Origin: Dryococelus australis | Lineage: Eukaryota; Arthropoda; Insecta; Phasmatodea; Phasmatidae | NCBI GenBank assembly: GCA_029891345.1 | Contig: CM057009.1 | Location: 207,380,209-207,444,208, forward strand | DNA: 64,000 bases | Direction: 5' to 3' | In this document: piece by piece, positions 1 through 11,119 of the stretch | Layout of the letters: the number at the start of each line of letters is the position of its first letter | Position numbering within the stretch: the stretch's first letter is position 1 | Notes under the pieces: model-generated | What the model was told of the DNA's origin: nothing | The model's input: only the letters and a program-made list of their open reading frames with translations | The model's database searches: none | Translations under genes and position numbers: made by a program

Positions 1-682
1 CTTCGAGGGTGAAAAATGTAATGATCTTGTCCAGATCTGAAAAAAGTCCTGTATATCATACGTGTCCGAATACAAGTCTACCAGCGAGCATCGAAGAAAT
101 GTATTCACATGTTTATGACACTTTTTCTGATTTACCAGAATGTGTAATATTACACGAACCCAAATACACGAAAAATTATAACAATCAAACTGATGAAAAT
201 ACTATGAATATTGCCAAAGAGACGATATGACATAAAAACATTTTTTTGTAAACACACAGTGATGAGAAAATGTATTCTGCAAACAAATGTATCAAAATAA
301 ATAGTTTGAAACTATTTTTCTGTTTTCCTGACTTTATGAATGCATGAATTGTAATATTACCATATTCTGACCATAAAATGTTATGTAAACTTTGCATGCA
401 TTTAACGTTCAAATCTAAATGTGTTTGCACATAAGGTTTGTGTACAGGATAATGATTAAATAAAACTTCAGTAATTTGAAAGTGATTTAGTATATAAAAC
501 TATTTAAATGTACATTCTAGGATTCAAACATCTTATGTTTAAAAAATGTACGTTTCACAACTTAAAAAATTCAGAGGTAGTGTGTTTAAAATTAATAATT
601 TAATCGAATTGCTTCCTGGATTTTCCTATAACTACTTATAAAAGGTGTACGCTTTGCAGTTTCATTGTAATATTTGAATAGT
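1..682. other. AT-rich stretch with no recognisable gene
   Basis: No domain or RNA gene is recognised here. A 73-codon open stretch runs from a GTG at 9 to 230 on the plus strand; it has no motif I know and no plausible ATG. Because a decayed polymerase-type gene begins at 683 in the same orientation, this DNA may be that element's 5' flank, but nothing seen proves it. Confidence 0.4.
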
Positions 683-1500
683 ATGGAAGAAATGATGTCT
701 TTGCTGTGTCGCTTCGGTGGTAAAGAATTTACATTTCTGCATAACTTATGATGACATGAAAACTACTGTGGAATGAAATCTTTAAAAAATCACTTTCAGT
801 GTGAATTCTGCCAGAAACAATTTTCTTGGAGTGATGCTTTAATTAGATGTTCTAAAATATGCAGCACTGGTTCTCCACCTCCTCAATCTGCTCCTCAGTT
901 AACTCCACAATCTACTCCACAATATGCTCTGCAATCTGCTGCTCAGTTAGCTCCACAATCTGCACCGCCTCCTAAGCCAAAACCACAGTTAGCTCTGTAG
1001 TTATCATTTCCAGCTCCACAGTTAACATTTCCAGCTCCACCCACTGAATTACTTCCACAAATTCGATAAGTTAATACAGGGATGAAAAGTAATTTGATTT
1101 CCAACTCTCCAGCTTCAGTGAAAAGTTCATCATCCAATCTCAGATACGAAATACTGGATAGTGCATTCGCCGACAGGCTAACTGACATGGAGATAGTTAA
1201 TGATAGGCTTGACAGTGGTGCAGACTTTTCTAGTTTTTTCCAGAGGTACGAGGCCCCTTTATTATGCTTAATATCACCCCGACCTATTAGAATTAGTATA
1301 ACAGTAATGTATAAGTATTTGTAATCGCTCACAGGGGAGGAAGACATTATGCAAACCTTCTATTTTCAAAGTAATTCCCTCCCTGTCCTACACTCATCCG
1401 ATGTCGGTGAACTTTATGACAATAATCTAGTCCCTTATTTAATAACCAGACTTGAAGAATTTAGTGCTCATGGAAGCGGGTGAACTTTACAACTTATATA
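683..1500 (+). pseudogene. N-terminal part of a zinc-finger / DNA polymerase B-like (Polinton/virus-type) gene
   Basis: One reading frame (ATG at 683) runs about 270 codons, broken only by in-frame stops at 749, 752, 998, 1067, 1322 and 1481; I saw no frameshift. Two tandem finger motifs come first. One starts at 707 with spacing C-x2-G-x12-H-x3-C, its second Cys apparently changed to Gly. The other starts at 800 with C-x2-C-x12-C-x3-C, where the His position is Cys. A Pro/Gln-rich tract made of short PQSAPQ-like repeats follows (about 870-1065). Next is a segment around 1130-1490 containing SAFADR and ending GSG-stop-TL, where the family usually has GSGWTL. From memory of the family, insects and cnidarians carry large fingers-plus-DNA_pol_B_2 proteins with this N-terminal order. 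No palm domain follows within the next kilobases, so the gene is truncated as well as decayed. Confidence 0.6.
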
Positions 1501-3085
1501 AAATGTATGTGCATCTGAGCCAATACTGGCCATTCACCGCTGCTGGTAAATAATCCAAGTATATTAGCGATAAGAAGGCTTGAAATCCGATGTTGCTTCA
1601 TTACTCGCCTCGCTTCACCTTCATCGGCTCTCAAGACCACAGTTTTCGAGAGCCTTTAAAATCTCTTCACTCGCTACGATGCTCAAATAGATATTTTTTC
1701 TACGAGATTTTAATACAATTTGAAATCTGTACATTTTTCCTGTTCTACGAAACCCAGAATATGCGTAGAACCTCTGAACTGCGAGCCTTGACTCATGTCA
1801 GTACGATGTGTATGTCAAATTTCTTCTGCAAACTTTACACTTCTTGTATTTCAGCACTTCATTCAATTGGCTGGTGTATTCCTGTGTGATATAATAGAAT
1901 TACTGTCTACATTATTTTCCCGCAATACTACACTGAATACCATAATAAATCAGCTCTGCTATATGCAATACCACCAATGGGGTATTTAAATGACATAGTA
2001 GCACCTATGAGTCAATTAGACTGCCAGCCATATCAAGAGTGAACTAATCAACTGACTCATAGTGTCTTAAAATAACTAATTTATTCAGAAAGATAACGTG
2101 TTGAACACTTTGTGTGAAGCCTGTAGGATTCCTACAGCTCGGGTGGGTTCAGGAAATGTATAAACTAAAGCATTGCTAGCAGCCCTTGTCCCAAGCGATA
2201 CAGGCTTGTTGCTTGGAGACATTTCGCCAGGGTCTTGCATTCCCTTGACAAAGGAGCGAGGTCGTCCCTCATCGGCTAGCAGTCTGTTACAGGATAAAAA
2301 AAGACAGACAAAGTCGCATCCGAGTATAGCGGTGACCCATCCTGTTTATGAACTTGTAATAAACCCGTGCTTCGCCAGACAACGATAAACTGCAACACTT
2401 GCTAGATGATATCATAATCTATCTAGCCGGGGTTCACTCCTTGGTCACAGTCTTTGTAGCAGTATTCTTCGAAATATATACATTTTTCGCATATTTAACC
2501 TTGTTAACATAAAATATTATAGGAGTTAGAATATTTTTATGGGTGTTAATAAATTTATTAATTTTTTAAATAATAGTTGATTAATGTTTGAATTCAGTTT
2601 CTCTAGTTGTGTTAATTATGGGAGTCAGAAAGATTTTATTTCGATAGCAGCTTAGAAATATTTTCCATTATTTTAAAGTTTGCGCGCATCTATTATTTCT
2701 TTTAAATAATCTGTATATCTCATTTGGCTAGGATTCGAAAATATGGTTTTCCAAAGCTAGTCTACGTGTGTTTGCAACGAGAATTGTTTTAAACTTTCTC
2801 TGTAATACATTTTCAGCTGAGTTTTGTTAAATTTATTTCGGATTAATAAACTGCATTTGTGTTAAGTAACTTAGTATTGATTTCCTCATTTTTCTTCCAC
2901 GAAGTTGCAGGGACTCAATCTTTCCTAGATTTATTAATTTTTTCCCAAATTTATATGGATTATTCATTCGCCTAGATCGTGATTAGGTATTATTTGTACA
3001 TTTTATCACAATTATGAGCAATAATTAAACAGTGGGAGTTGTTAAAATATATTCGTTTGCAGCAAATGTTCAAACACTTCAGTGT
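1501..3085. other. No gene recognised
   Basis: AT-rich sequence with short, unconvincing open frames. A slightly GC-richer patch lies at 2100-2440. The end of the polymerase-like relic cannot be followed past about 1500. No terminal repeats, tRNA or domain motif was seen. Confidence 0.5.
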
Positions 3086-3289
3086 CTAAATACAAGAATT
3101 TTTCAAACATCCCCTGCACACAAGGGTTTGAAGGTTTTTGACCAGCTCCAGGTATGGCGAGTCAGGGGAAGGGGTAGGTAGCGGAATAACTAGTCCTCTC
3201 ACAGAACCAGACAAGGCAGATTTTCGGGAGAGTTCACAATTCACGGGTAAAGCATAGTTTTTGCAAACAAATAAACTTTTGGAAGAGTC

Positions 3290-3610
3290 CAACTTGATGT
3301 CTTGAGGGGTGTCTAGCAGTTGGAGAGTCCCTGAAGTAGTTGTTGGACAAATTATGTGTTCTGGGCTGATGGTGAAGGGAGGGAGGTCTGGGGCGTGTGT
3401 TATTGGATCGACAGTGAGGGTGTGTGACCTTGGATAGCACGTCTCTCTGAAAACAAACTCTGTGTTGGTGGGGAGGCGGACCAGCGCTGTGTGGAGAGGT
3501 CACTTCTCAGGCAAAATGTTCTGGGCTGATGGAGAAGGGAGGGGGAGGCGGGGTGCTTGGTCTTGGAACAAATGTGAGGGTGTGTGGCCTTGGAAAAGCA
3601 CACTTTTTTT
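3290..3610. repeat. Two-copy tandem duplication, period about 160 bp, in a GC-rich patch
   Basis: The block starting TTCTGGGCTGATGG near 3358 recurs near 3518, and both copies continue into GTGAGGGTGTGTG and a CCTTGGA-A-AGCAC segment. The surrounding 3100-3990 is clearly more GC-rich than its flanks. Open frames cross it on both strands, including a 177-codon one on the minus strand. They follow the repeat, have no domain, and I read them as non-coding. Confidence 0.6.
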
Positions 3611-3990
3611 GCATAGTCATCTTCTGGACAAGGGGTGGAGGGTAAAAGGTGCCTACATACAAGTGGGGCCGTTGTGAAGGCCTCTTGCCAGTCATCGCCA
3701 CCTTGGTACATTGCAGAAAAAATTGACAATCGAGGGCAGAGGAATGAGTATCCTAAAGGACAGAGTAGCATGCTTTGGCGAGAGATGGGGGAGGTCAAAG
3801 GCCATCTGCATACCTGTATCCAGTCGCCACCATATTCATTGCTCATAGAAGCTTGGACTAGACCGATGTATACCTCAATACCTCCTTCATATACACAGGG
3901 TGGGTAGACAGTTGGCAGCCGATGAGGCCACAATCAGGGTCTACCACAAGTCTGGTCCGGCTACCATCACACACAAGCAGCGGATCATCT

Positions 3991-5700
3991 GCCTTCATCT
4001 CTAGTGATAGCCTCGATTAAGATTTATAATATACGTGTTTTAATATAAAACTATTTTATCGGGAAACTTTTTTTCATGTGTTAAGTCAATATTGCAAAAC
4101 TTTTTTAGGATTTTCAAATCACGTTTATGAGCTTGGTATATGAAATTTCGTACCATTTTCAACTCGCATTTGTGTTAACAAGTGCGCTCTATTTACCAGA
4201 CTTTATGGACATTAGTAGTACGTCCGTTATTTTTAAAATAATTTTCTCTTTAAGGATGTTTGTGCATTTTTTCCTTTATATATAAAATTATATGAGATTA
4301 AGCTCTATGTTTGGACACAAGTTGATTATTTTGAAACGGATCATTTGGGGTAAGATTTTCTATAGTTAATTACTTTCTTGCAGATCATTAAATATTTTAC
4401 TTATAAGAATATATGTACGCTACTGTGTCTGCGTTAAATTGTAGGTCCTATTCAGACTTTTGCCATAGTTTCAACTCAGCTGGCTTCAAGTCGCCGGCCA
4501 CGCTACACGTATATACGCAGGCACACATAATACGATACTCATTGAGTTACCTCCCAGCCAGACAGATGTCGGCTGCACTCCACTTATATAATCGTGCTTA
4601 TAAGTCTCCGCAAATCATATACTAAAGTCATTCCTTCAGCAACCTTGCAGCCGGACAGGCGTGTTTTGGGAGAGGTGCAATTTTAATATGCATATTAATT
4701 AATTAATTTTTATGTGTGTTTACATTTGTAAAGTTCCTCCTCACCAGTCTCACAGGTAGACTGACGTGTAAGGTATGTGTGTAAAAATCGCCTATCTACT
4801 GTCTACGAGCAATATCCTACTCCAAACCCAAAAAAAATTACACTTAGCCCACTCATGCACTCAACTCAACATCTATATAATGCATTGTAATGCACCACTC
4901 TAGTCAGTTGCCTCCAGAACACCACACCATCAACATCTTACAGATAAATAAATAAAAAATTAACCCTTTCAATAAATTTAACCCTTTCAATTTTTAGCAA
5001 CCCTTTCAATCAATTGAATTAACCCTTTGATATAAAATTAATTACATCAATAAAAAAAGGTGGCATCCCTTTGTATTTACAACCCCGCCACTCCTACTAC
5101 TCACAGTGCTATTCTAGACATTCCGTACTCTTGTGGTTTCAGAAACATTGTTGACCATCTCCAGCATGTAGTGAACATTGCGAAATAATAGTAAAGCAAT
5201 AATGAGGAAGTGGAGAAAATACAAAAAGAAGTATAGAAAAGAATTTTAAAGGAAATGTAAACAGTTTGTATTATATGACCCAACTGTGTTGACGGTTTTC
5301 TAACCATATGTCTCGAATGCATTGTTGCTTTAGGAAAAGTGTTTTATTTTTAAATAAAACCCAGACTTTAAAATTTATTTTGTCGTTAGGAAACTGATTA
5401 AAACTAATTTTCAATATAATAAGTTTAATAAATAAATAGTACTCAACACTGAAATTTTTTTGATATATTTAATGAACAAACTAGGCGAGTTTATTTGTCT
5501 TACCCAAATATATAGGTACTATTATTAATGTCGGGAGTAGTAGGGAAATGGCGAGTCTGGCACAAGGTATTGGGGCGTAGGAGCGCAGGAGTCAGCTGCC
5601 ACCATTTTGTTACATCACCATACGCCATCTTTTTTCCCTCAAAATTTCCCTTAAAATAGACCAGAATACCCTACAAATTTCCCTTTTTTTCCTGGAGCAG
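3991..5700. other. AT-rich, no gene; short AACCCTTTCA repeat inside
   Basis: No coding or RNA signal was found. At 4962-5032 the decamer AACCCTTTCA or a near copy occurs four times at irregular 18-23 bp spacing, separated by AT-rich filler. The rest is ordinary AT-rich sequence. Confidence 0.5.
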
Positions 5701-5703
5701 GCA

Positions 5704-5830
5704 AGATCAATTAGTGACCCCAGGGTCAGGGATCAACGACCCAGATGACAGGGATCAGTGACCCAGGTTACAGGAATCAGTGACCCGGGTCAGAAAGGAG
5801 ATAAGGATCAGTGACCCAGGGTGAGAAGGA
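5704..5830. repeat. Short irregular repeat of GATCAGTGACCC
   Basis: Five copies of GATCA-(G/A)TGACCC or close variants begin near 5705, 5731, 5753, 5776 and 5806, 22-30 bp apart. Each carries TGACCC, the complement of GGGTCA, and at 5714 TGACC and GGTCA face each other around CCAG. No ORF is involved. Confidence 0.6.
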
Positions 5831-5879
5831 GACAGGGGTCAGGAGAGCAGGACCTATGACCTTTGATCCAAAAATCCAA

Positions 5880-6930
5880 ATCAATCAAAAAATTCTGAAA
5901 ATTTCACAAAAAATCACAAGAAATTTATTATTAAGAATTAGTTCGGAAATATTATTAAAATTTAATTAAAACATCGAACTTTAACCTTGAAAAACCAAAA
6001 TTAATCAATTAAACAAACACAAAAAAAAAACAATCGATTAGAAAATTATTTTAAAAAAAATATTATTAAAAATTTAATTTTAAAAAATTGTTTAGAAATT
6101 ATTTTTATCAAATTTTACATTAAAAATTTTAAAAATAAAGTCTTTAACCCCAATGGCCATTTTCCTCCTTTTCTCTAAAACATTTCTCTGAAAGAATTTA
6201 TAAATAATTGAATTTAAAGAATTACATTTCCTGAGGTCTCCCCCCGCACTGCCAATATTACTCACCTCTGTTCGAATCCAGCACACGACTGACTCCCTCA
6301 CACTCACTCCCCTCGCCTATACTCATTCTGCCATCTTGATTTTTTCGTTCGCCATTTGCTTGCAAGCTACTGGAGGCAGCCATCTTTGTTTATATGTTAC
6401 TGATGGCTGCCATATTTGTTTTTTCGTTCGTCATTTGTTCATACATTACTGGAGGCCACCATATTGGTAAGCGACCACCATCTTGGTAGGCCTCTCCCAT
6501 CACTCCACCACTCAATGGGTCAGTCTTGTGAGGGAGTCAGTCCGACAATAGGAGTCAGTTGTCTACCTTAAGTGTGACCATGACTTAAAGGTGAGCGAAG
6601 AACTTGTCTGGAAGAAACTGTTGAAGATATAACTGCATGGTAATGTGATCAAGTAACTAGCATCTAAAGCCTGCCTACCTGCCTGTGTGTGATGTCTCAA
6701 TGCTCGCATGTGATTGGTTAGCTGCAATCATGTGGTAACTTGGTGATTGGCTGGTCGGTGTCTGCACAATTGATTAATGATGCAGTACGATTGGTTCAAA
6801 GTCAATATGATCGAATAGGGCTTGCACACTTGTATATCATAATCAGTAGGGAGGTTATCTGAGAGGTTTAGTTTGACAGCAGCTGAGTGGAAGGTGGATT
6901 GTCTCGACTAGCTTCTGCCTCATCCCATAG
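5880..6930. other. No gene; low-complexity AT tract and GCCAT-rich repeats
   Basis: 5880-6140 is very A-rich low-complexity sequence. At 6330-6500 short phrases like GGAGGC(A/C)(G/C)CCAT and TTTTTTCGTTCG recur two or three times. No tRNA, domain or terminal repeat was seen. Confidence 0.5.
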
Positions 6931-6951
6931 AATTTTTCTCGAATTTTTGGT

Positions 6952-7090
6952 TTAAGGTCATTCAAGGTCATGGGGTTAAGGTCAAAGTAGTCTACATCTA
7001 ATATGGTGGTTGTAGTCTGTAATGTATTATGATAGCTTAATGTTATGCATTTTTCTCGAGTTTTGGTTTTAAAGGTCATTCAAGGCCATG
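6952..7090. repeat. Two-unit copy of the TCAAGGTCA satellite
   Basis: Two units of about 120 bp share TTTTTCTCGA(G/A)TTTTGGTTT, then AAGGTCATTCAAGG(T/C)CATGGG, and an ATATGGTGGT-GTAGT core. The same unit builds the larger array at 15200-15770. Nonamers present are TCAAGGTCA at 6962 and TCAAGGCCA at 7080. This array sits just upstream of repeat copy A (7552). Confidence 0.7.
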
Positions 7091-7551
7091 GGCTAGTCCC
7101 GATATGTTGCAGCTTGTGCACCAGACATATAACCACTGCATGGTGGCTCACACGGCATGTAAATGCACAGATACTCGAAACCGGAGTTAGTTTTGTTCGA
7201 CCACACTACAACAATTTACAAAGGAGTCATTTAACTGCAATATGACAAACAAATTAATCAGGGTGTCAGTTGGTGCATCTTGAACCAGGCTGCTTACTTC
7301 TCAGGCAATCATTACTCTGCTGTCTGCATCAATGGTCGGGATACTACCAAGCTGACCTTTTTTATTGCTTCAAGCACAGGGTTACAAAGTTCTAAGCTAT
7401 TGGAGGGTACAACCTGTGTCATTTTGTGTGGTAGATGTGGGCCTGTATGCTTAAAAGCAAACGGTTTCTAATTTATAATTGCATAACACAGTCGAAAAAT
7501 TTAGGGCGTCTACTACCCTTATTTCGTATATGTTTCCTATTGCTGGTCATA

Positions 7552-8215
7552 ATGTTTCAGCCTAGCCTAGGGCACAGGAAATTAATTTCGTAATATTGGT
7601 GCATGTGCGCAGAAACATCTAGATTATGTTGAAGTGATAGTGGATGTGTGGTCAGACCAGTCAACAGAAGTGTTGCTTCGGCCTCGAGGGCCGAGAGAGG
7701 CATGCGAGGTCAGCATAGGACTAGAACACTGTCATGTAGTATCTGGTAAATGTAAGATTAAGTCGACCTGCGCAAGTTTAAGGTGTTTAGATAATTTTGT
7801 AAGGGCTGCCAAATGGCACTCAGGCTAAGTGATACTCATAGTTATTGAATTCTGGATAAAGTAAACTCGACTGTTTATGTTTTGCACAGTAAAATCATAA
7901 GTCACGAGGCTTAAAAATCTGGTAATTCTTAATGAGATGATACTAGTCAGTATGTAATTTAAAACCTCACACAAAATTAAATAGGAATTTGCATTGAAGT
8001 TGAGTAGTGAACATCATTTTATGGTATTAGAACCCTCCTAAGTATAATGGTTTAAAGTGTAAACTGGTTAAATTAGACTAAGCAACTCCCATGAAAACCT
8101 CGTGCAGGAAAGTGAATGAGATATGAATTTGCCAAGCGAGTGCTAACAGGAGCTAAATTCCAGCCACATATATGTACGATGTTGGTTTCAGATATGGAAA
8201 TGATTAGGGGGAGAG
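7552..8215 (+). repeat. Dispersed repeat, copy A (counterpart at 14249-16425)
   Basis: This copy opens with TTTCAGCCTAGCCTAGGGCA, also found at 14251. Alignment by eye continues through GTCATGTAGTA-CTGGTAAAT, a TCATAA-TCACGAG block and AATAGGA-TT-CATT to about 8010. It resumes at CCTCCTAAGTATAA (8034; also 16241) and runs to about 8215. The two halves are adjacent here but about 1.46 kb apart in copy B. No conserved frame is seen across the copies, so I treat it as a non-coding transposon part or an old duplication. Confidence 0.7.
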
Positions 8216-8231
8216 CAGCCTTACATGGCCA

Positions 8232-8410
8232 ACAGTAGAACCCTGTTATAAAATTTCTCAGTGCCCCCAAAGACATGTCATCGTTATAAAAAGAAAAAAC
8301 TTTATAATATGGGAATTTTGTATTGAAACACATGATTGTGGACCAAGAGAAAGCAGCTTATTAAGCAGGAAAATTGTATAAGCGGGGATGTTATAACAGG
8401 GTTCCACTGT
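8232..8410. mobile_element. MITE with 20-bp inverted ends (pogo/Tigger-like)
   Basis: The left end ACAGTAGAACCCTGTTATAA and the reverse complement of the right end, ACAGTGGAACCCTGTTATAA, differ at one base. The 179-bp body has no ORF. CAGT-GAACC-type ends are usual for pogo/Tigger elements, which target TA. A clean TA duplication is not visible (flanks AA and TT), so assignment to the superfamily is inferred from the ends. Confidence 0.75.
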
Positions 8411-9503
8411 TTATAGTTTGGCAGAGTTTGCTGGGTATCCAATTCTCTAGAACTTTAAATGTTCTGCACATAGTTTTATCATAGGAAATGTACGAGTGTA
8501 TGTGTTTTGCAATTAGCATATAGATAGTGTCATTGTAAGTAGGCGTTGCACTCTGCCAGCTGGCGACGTGAACCAGTAACAGAGATGTTACAGTGTGCTT
8601 GTGTGGAGGTTCTACTGCCTCGCAAGTGTTTTCAGAACTAGTTATGGTTTTTGAGAAGCGCATCGAGATAGCAGACCTGAGAGCCATAACCCACTGCCTG
8701 ATAATCGACAGATCTGTGGGGCACAGTTGTTTAACCCCACTTTCGTTTCAGATTTATGTAGGCACTTCTAAAGAAATTATTCTTTTTGTTTGTGCGGGAC
8801 CTCTGGTTAAATAAAGAATTTTGTGTTTTATAGGTGCAGAGGTCCAGCTGTTTTGTTCATTTTAACATGTTGTGGAAGTGAATTAAGATTACAATAATTT
8901 GCGAAATAGTAAGAATTTGCACTGCCCACTAGGAAACGAAAAGAAAATGGAAATGTGTGTTATGTTATAAAGGAATAATGCAATTCGAGGGTAAATAAAA
9001 TATGGCTCAGTGTATCTGAGAATTCCACTAGAAAAAATTAAGAAATAGGCATACACAGTTAGGAACCTGGTGTAAGAGGTGCACTTGTGAAAGGCTCGTA
9101 TGGGTAGCAATGTAGACAGGGGCCCATAGGTTTAATTCCCAAAGATAAATGGGGGAATAAAAAATGTTATTGAAAGAGTGAATAGCGAATTCGCGATATA
9201 GACAGTTGGCATGTGGATGGTATAAAAGAAATGTAACTGTAGAGAATTTTTATCGAGTAAGCTACGAAGAATTTATTTGTTTCTGTGATGAGCTTTTGTA
9301 AGTCTGATTTTAAATGCACTTTTGTTCAAGTACTGTTGAAGGAGGGGAATGAAAACAGATATCAGCATGAGAGAAGAATGTCAAAAGCCTGGATGTGTTT
9401 GTCTATGGCATAGCGAAGCAGCTCCGAAAGACATTACTTCCTTGCAATCAATCATGATAAAATACTGATGAGACAGGGGGTCATTGGCGTGAGAGCAACC
9501 GTT
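8411..9503. other. No gene recognised
   Basis: Mixed-composition sequence without convincing coding signal, RNA gene or repeat structure that I could pair with another part of the window. Confidence 0.45.
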
Positions 9504-9518
9504 ACCCAGCAATCACAG

Positions 9519-9847
9519 AAAATATGGGCCAGAATCAGGCCTGTAAAAGCTAGCCGACAAACTCCGGCCAACCAATACCGGCCCGTTGCTTTATGCCGGA
9601 AGCAGCCCGATGAAAATATGGCCTGGTAGCTGACTGTTGGCCAACAGTGTAAAATATACACCGTACTGCTACCGGTAAGATACACAATGTATTCTGGCCC
9701 AACATTCACGAAAAGTATGGGCCAGAATCGGGACACGTAAAACCTAGTCGACAAACTCTGGCCAGGCGATAATGGCCTGCTGTCTTATGCCGGAAGTGGC
9801 CTGATGGCTATACAGACTGACGGCTAACTGTTGGCCGACAGCGTCGG
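9519..9847. repeat. Subterminal tandem duplication, period about 200 bp
   Basis: TATGGGCCAGAATC occurs at 9521 and 9717. Each copy continues through a CGACAAACTC-GGCC motif, CTT-ATGCCGGAAG-GGCC-style sequence and CTGTTGGCC-ACAG. It lies just inside the left end of the CCCAGCAA element. Confidence 0.65.
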
Positions 9848-10180
9848 GCCTGCGACAGCTGGATGTTGTTATGATGCCAGGCCTGCGATGGGTGGATGTT
9901 GCTATGCTGACAGGCTGGATGTCATTACGATGCCGGGCCTGCAACAGCTGGATGTCGCTACGATGCAGGGCCTGCAATGGCGGGGTGTCGTTACAATACC
10001 GGGCCTGTGATGGCTGGATGCAGTTACGATACCAGGCCTGTGACAGCTGGATGTCGTTACGATGCCGGGCCTGCGAAGGCTGGATGTCGTAATGATGTCA
10101 GGCCGGCGACTGCTGGATATCGTTACAATGCCGGGCCTGCGGTGGTTGGATGTCGTTGTGATGCCGGGCCTGGAGTGGCA
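9846..10180. repeat. 33-bp minisatellite, about ten units
   Basis: The unit contains GGGCCTGC, AGCTGGATGTCGTTACGATG and CC, repeated about ten times with point variation and one shortened unit near 9910. Because 33 is divisible by three, all frames stay open and give 11-residue periodic translations on both strands. I do not regard these as genes: the period explains them and no start or domain fits. Confidence 0.8.
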
Positions 10181-10330
10181 TGATGTCGAGAAATAAGCAG
10201 TATACCGATGGAAAAAAACCTTAATTTTTCGATAAAAAATTTTTGTAATTTTCATTTCCTCTTTACATATATTCATTACATTTACTTCTCAACACATTAT
10301 ACAATATGGAAATCTTTTATTTGCCGAGTG

Positions 10331-10392
10331 TGGGATTCGAACATAAGAACCCTGAGATGGCAGTCCAGCATGCTAACTTGTACATCACGGAG
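10331..10392 (-). other. tRNA-like remnant (SINE-type box B)
   Basis: Read on the minus strand, TTAGCATGCTGGACTGCCAT is followed by GTTCGAATCCC, a canonical box B. The left half does not fold into a proper D arm, so this is a tRNA-derived relic, not a working tRNA gene. A similar relic lies at 23535-23600. Confidence 0.4.
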
Positions 10393-11119
10393 TAAGGTGC
10401 TGATAAACTCCAGTAATTAAAAATATATCATGAAAAAAATTATTACAAAGGAATATATAAATTCCATTACAACATAACCAATCATTTTTAAACAATGATT
10501 ATTTAAAAACTATTTATTCAGAAGCTCGCAAACATAATAGTTTTTGTTAGTTTTTAATGTACATGTCGGATAGCTGTACAAATTAAAACAACATTCAAAG
10601 CAAACAAATGCCATGGACTACTACATGACACATTTATAATCACGAAAAATCATGCTAATGGTTAACATATGGTCTCAAATAATACTCCATGCCATTAAGA
10701 GCTAGCTAACATCTTGTCTATTCAAAACACTTTCCAAAAGTTGTCGGCAAAAATTTATTATATTTATATCTTTATTGTGATAAAGAGTCTCATCTCGAAA
10801 ATGTTGCCAGGCTGGAATAAATAAAATAATAGCAAGCTTACCGAAAATACAAAGATGCCGTATGGGAATTGGCCCAGAAACATTTTTAAGATGCTTGTAA
10901 CATGTTTCCTCTGCGATATCATGCCGACACCTTTTCAGTGATATCCATCTGTTATCCTAAAAAATACAGCGGGCCATTGTCTTTTTTCTAACGGCTTGTG
11001 ATCTGTCTCACAAAAGACATCACACTGTTGTCAGATGGCTATCTTTTGGCACTGAAACGATAGTTGCCGACAGTACAGGTATCGGGCCGACAATTTGTCG
11101 ACAGGTTGTGTTTGCTGGG

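Larger units (their letters stand above)
9504..11119. mobile_element. Non-autonomous inverted-repeat DNA transposon, superfamily unassigned
   Basis: The left end reads CCCAGCAATCACA and the right end, reversed, reads CCCAGCAAACACA. Subterminal motifs also mirror: G(C/T)CGACAAACTC-GGCC near 9553 and 9750 appears inverted as GTCGACAAATTGTCGGCCCG near 11078-11105. No transposase is seen inside. The interior holds a ~200-bp tandem duplication, a 33-bp minisatellite and AT-rich DNA with a tRNA-like remnant. No clear target-site duplication was found. It could also be a composite of nested pieces. Confidence 0.55.

Noticed and set aside
943-1347. 134-codon minus-strand open frame
   Set aside because: It is antisense to the finger/polymerase relic, and its Gly/Ala/Asn-rich part is the complement of the Pro/Gln repeat.
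3400-3933. 177-codon minus-strand open frame
   Set aside because: It runs through a tandem duplication in a GC-rich patch, where open frames occur on both strands. There is no domain, and composition follows the repeat.
6246-6300. GTTCGAATCCAGC as part of a tRNA
   Set aside because: Box B alone; no A box, arms or anticodon loop at the right distance on that strand.
9871-10276. Open frames with 11-residue periodicity on both strands
   Set aside because: Explained by the 33-bp minisatellite, whose length keeps all frames open.
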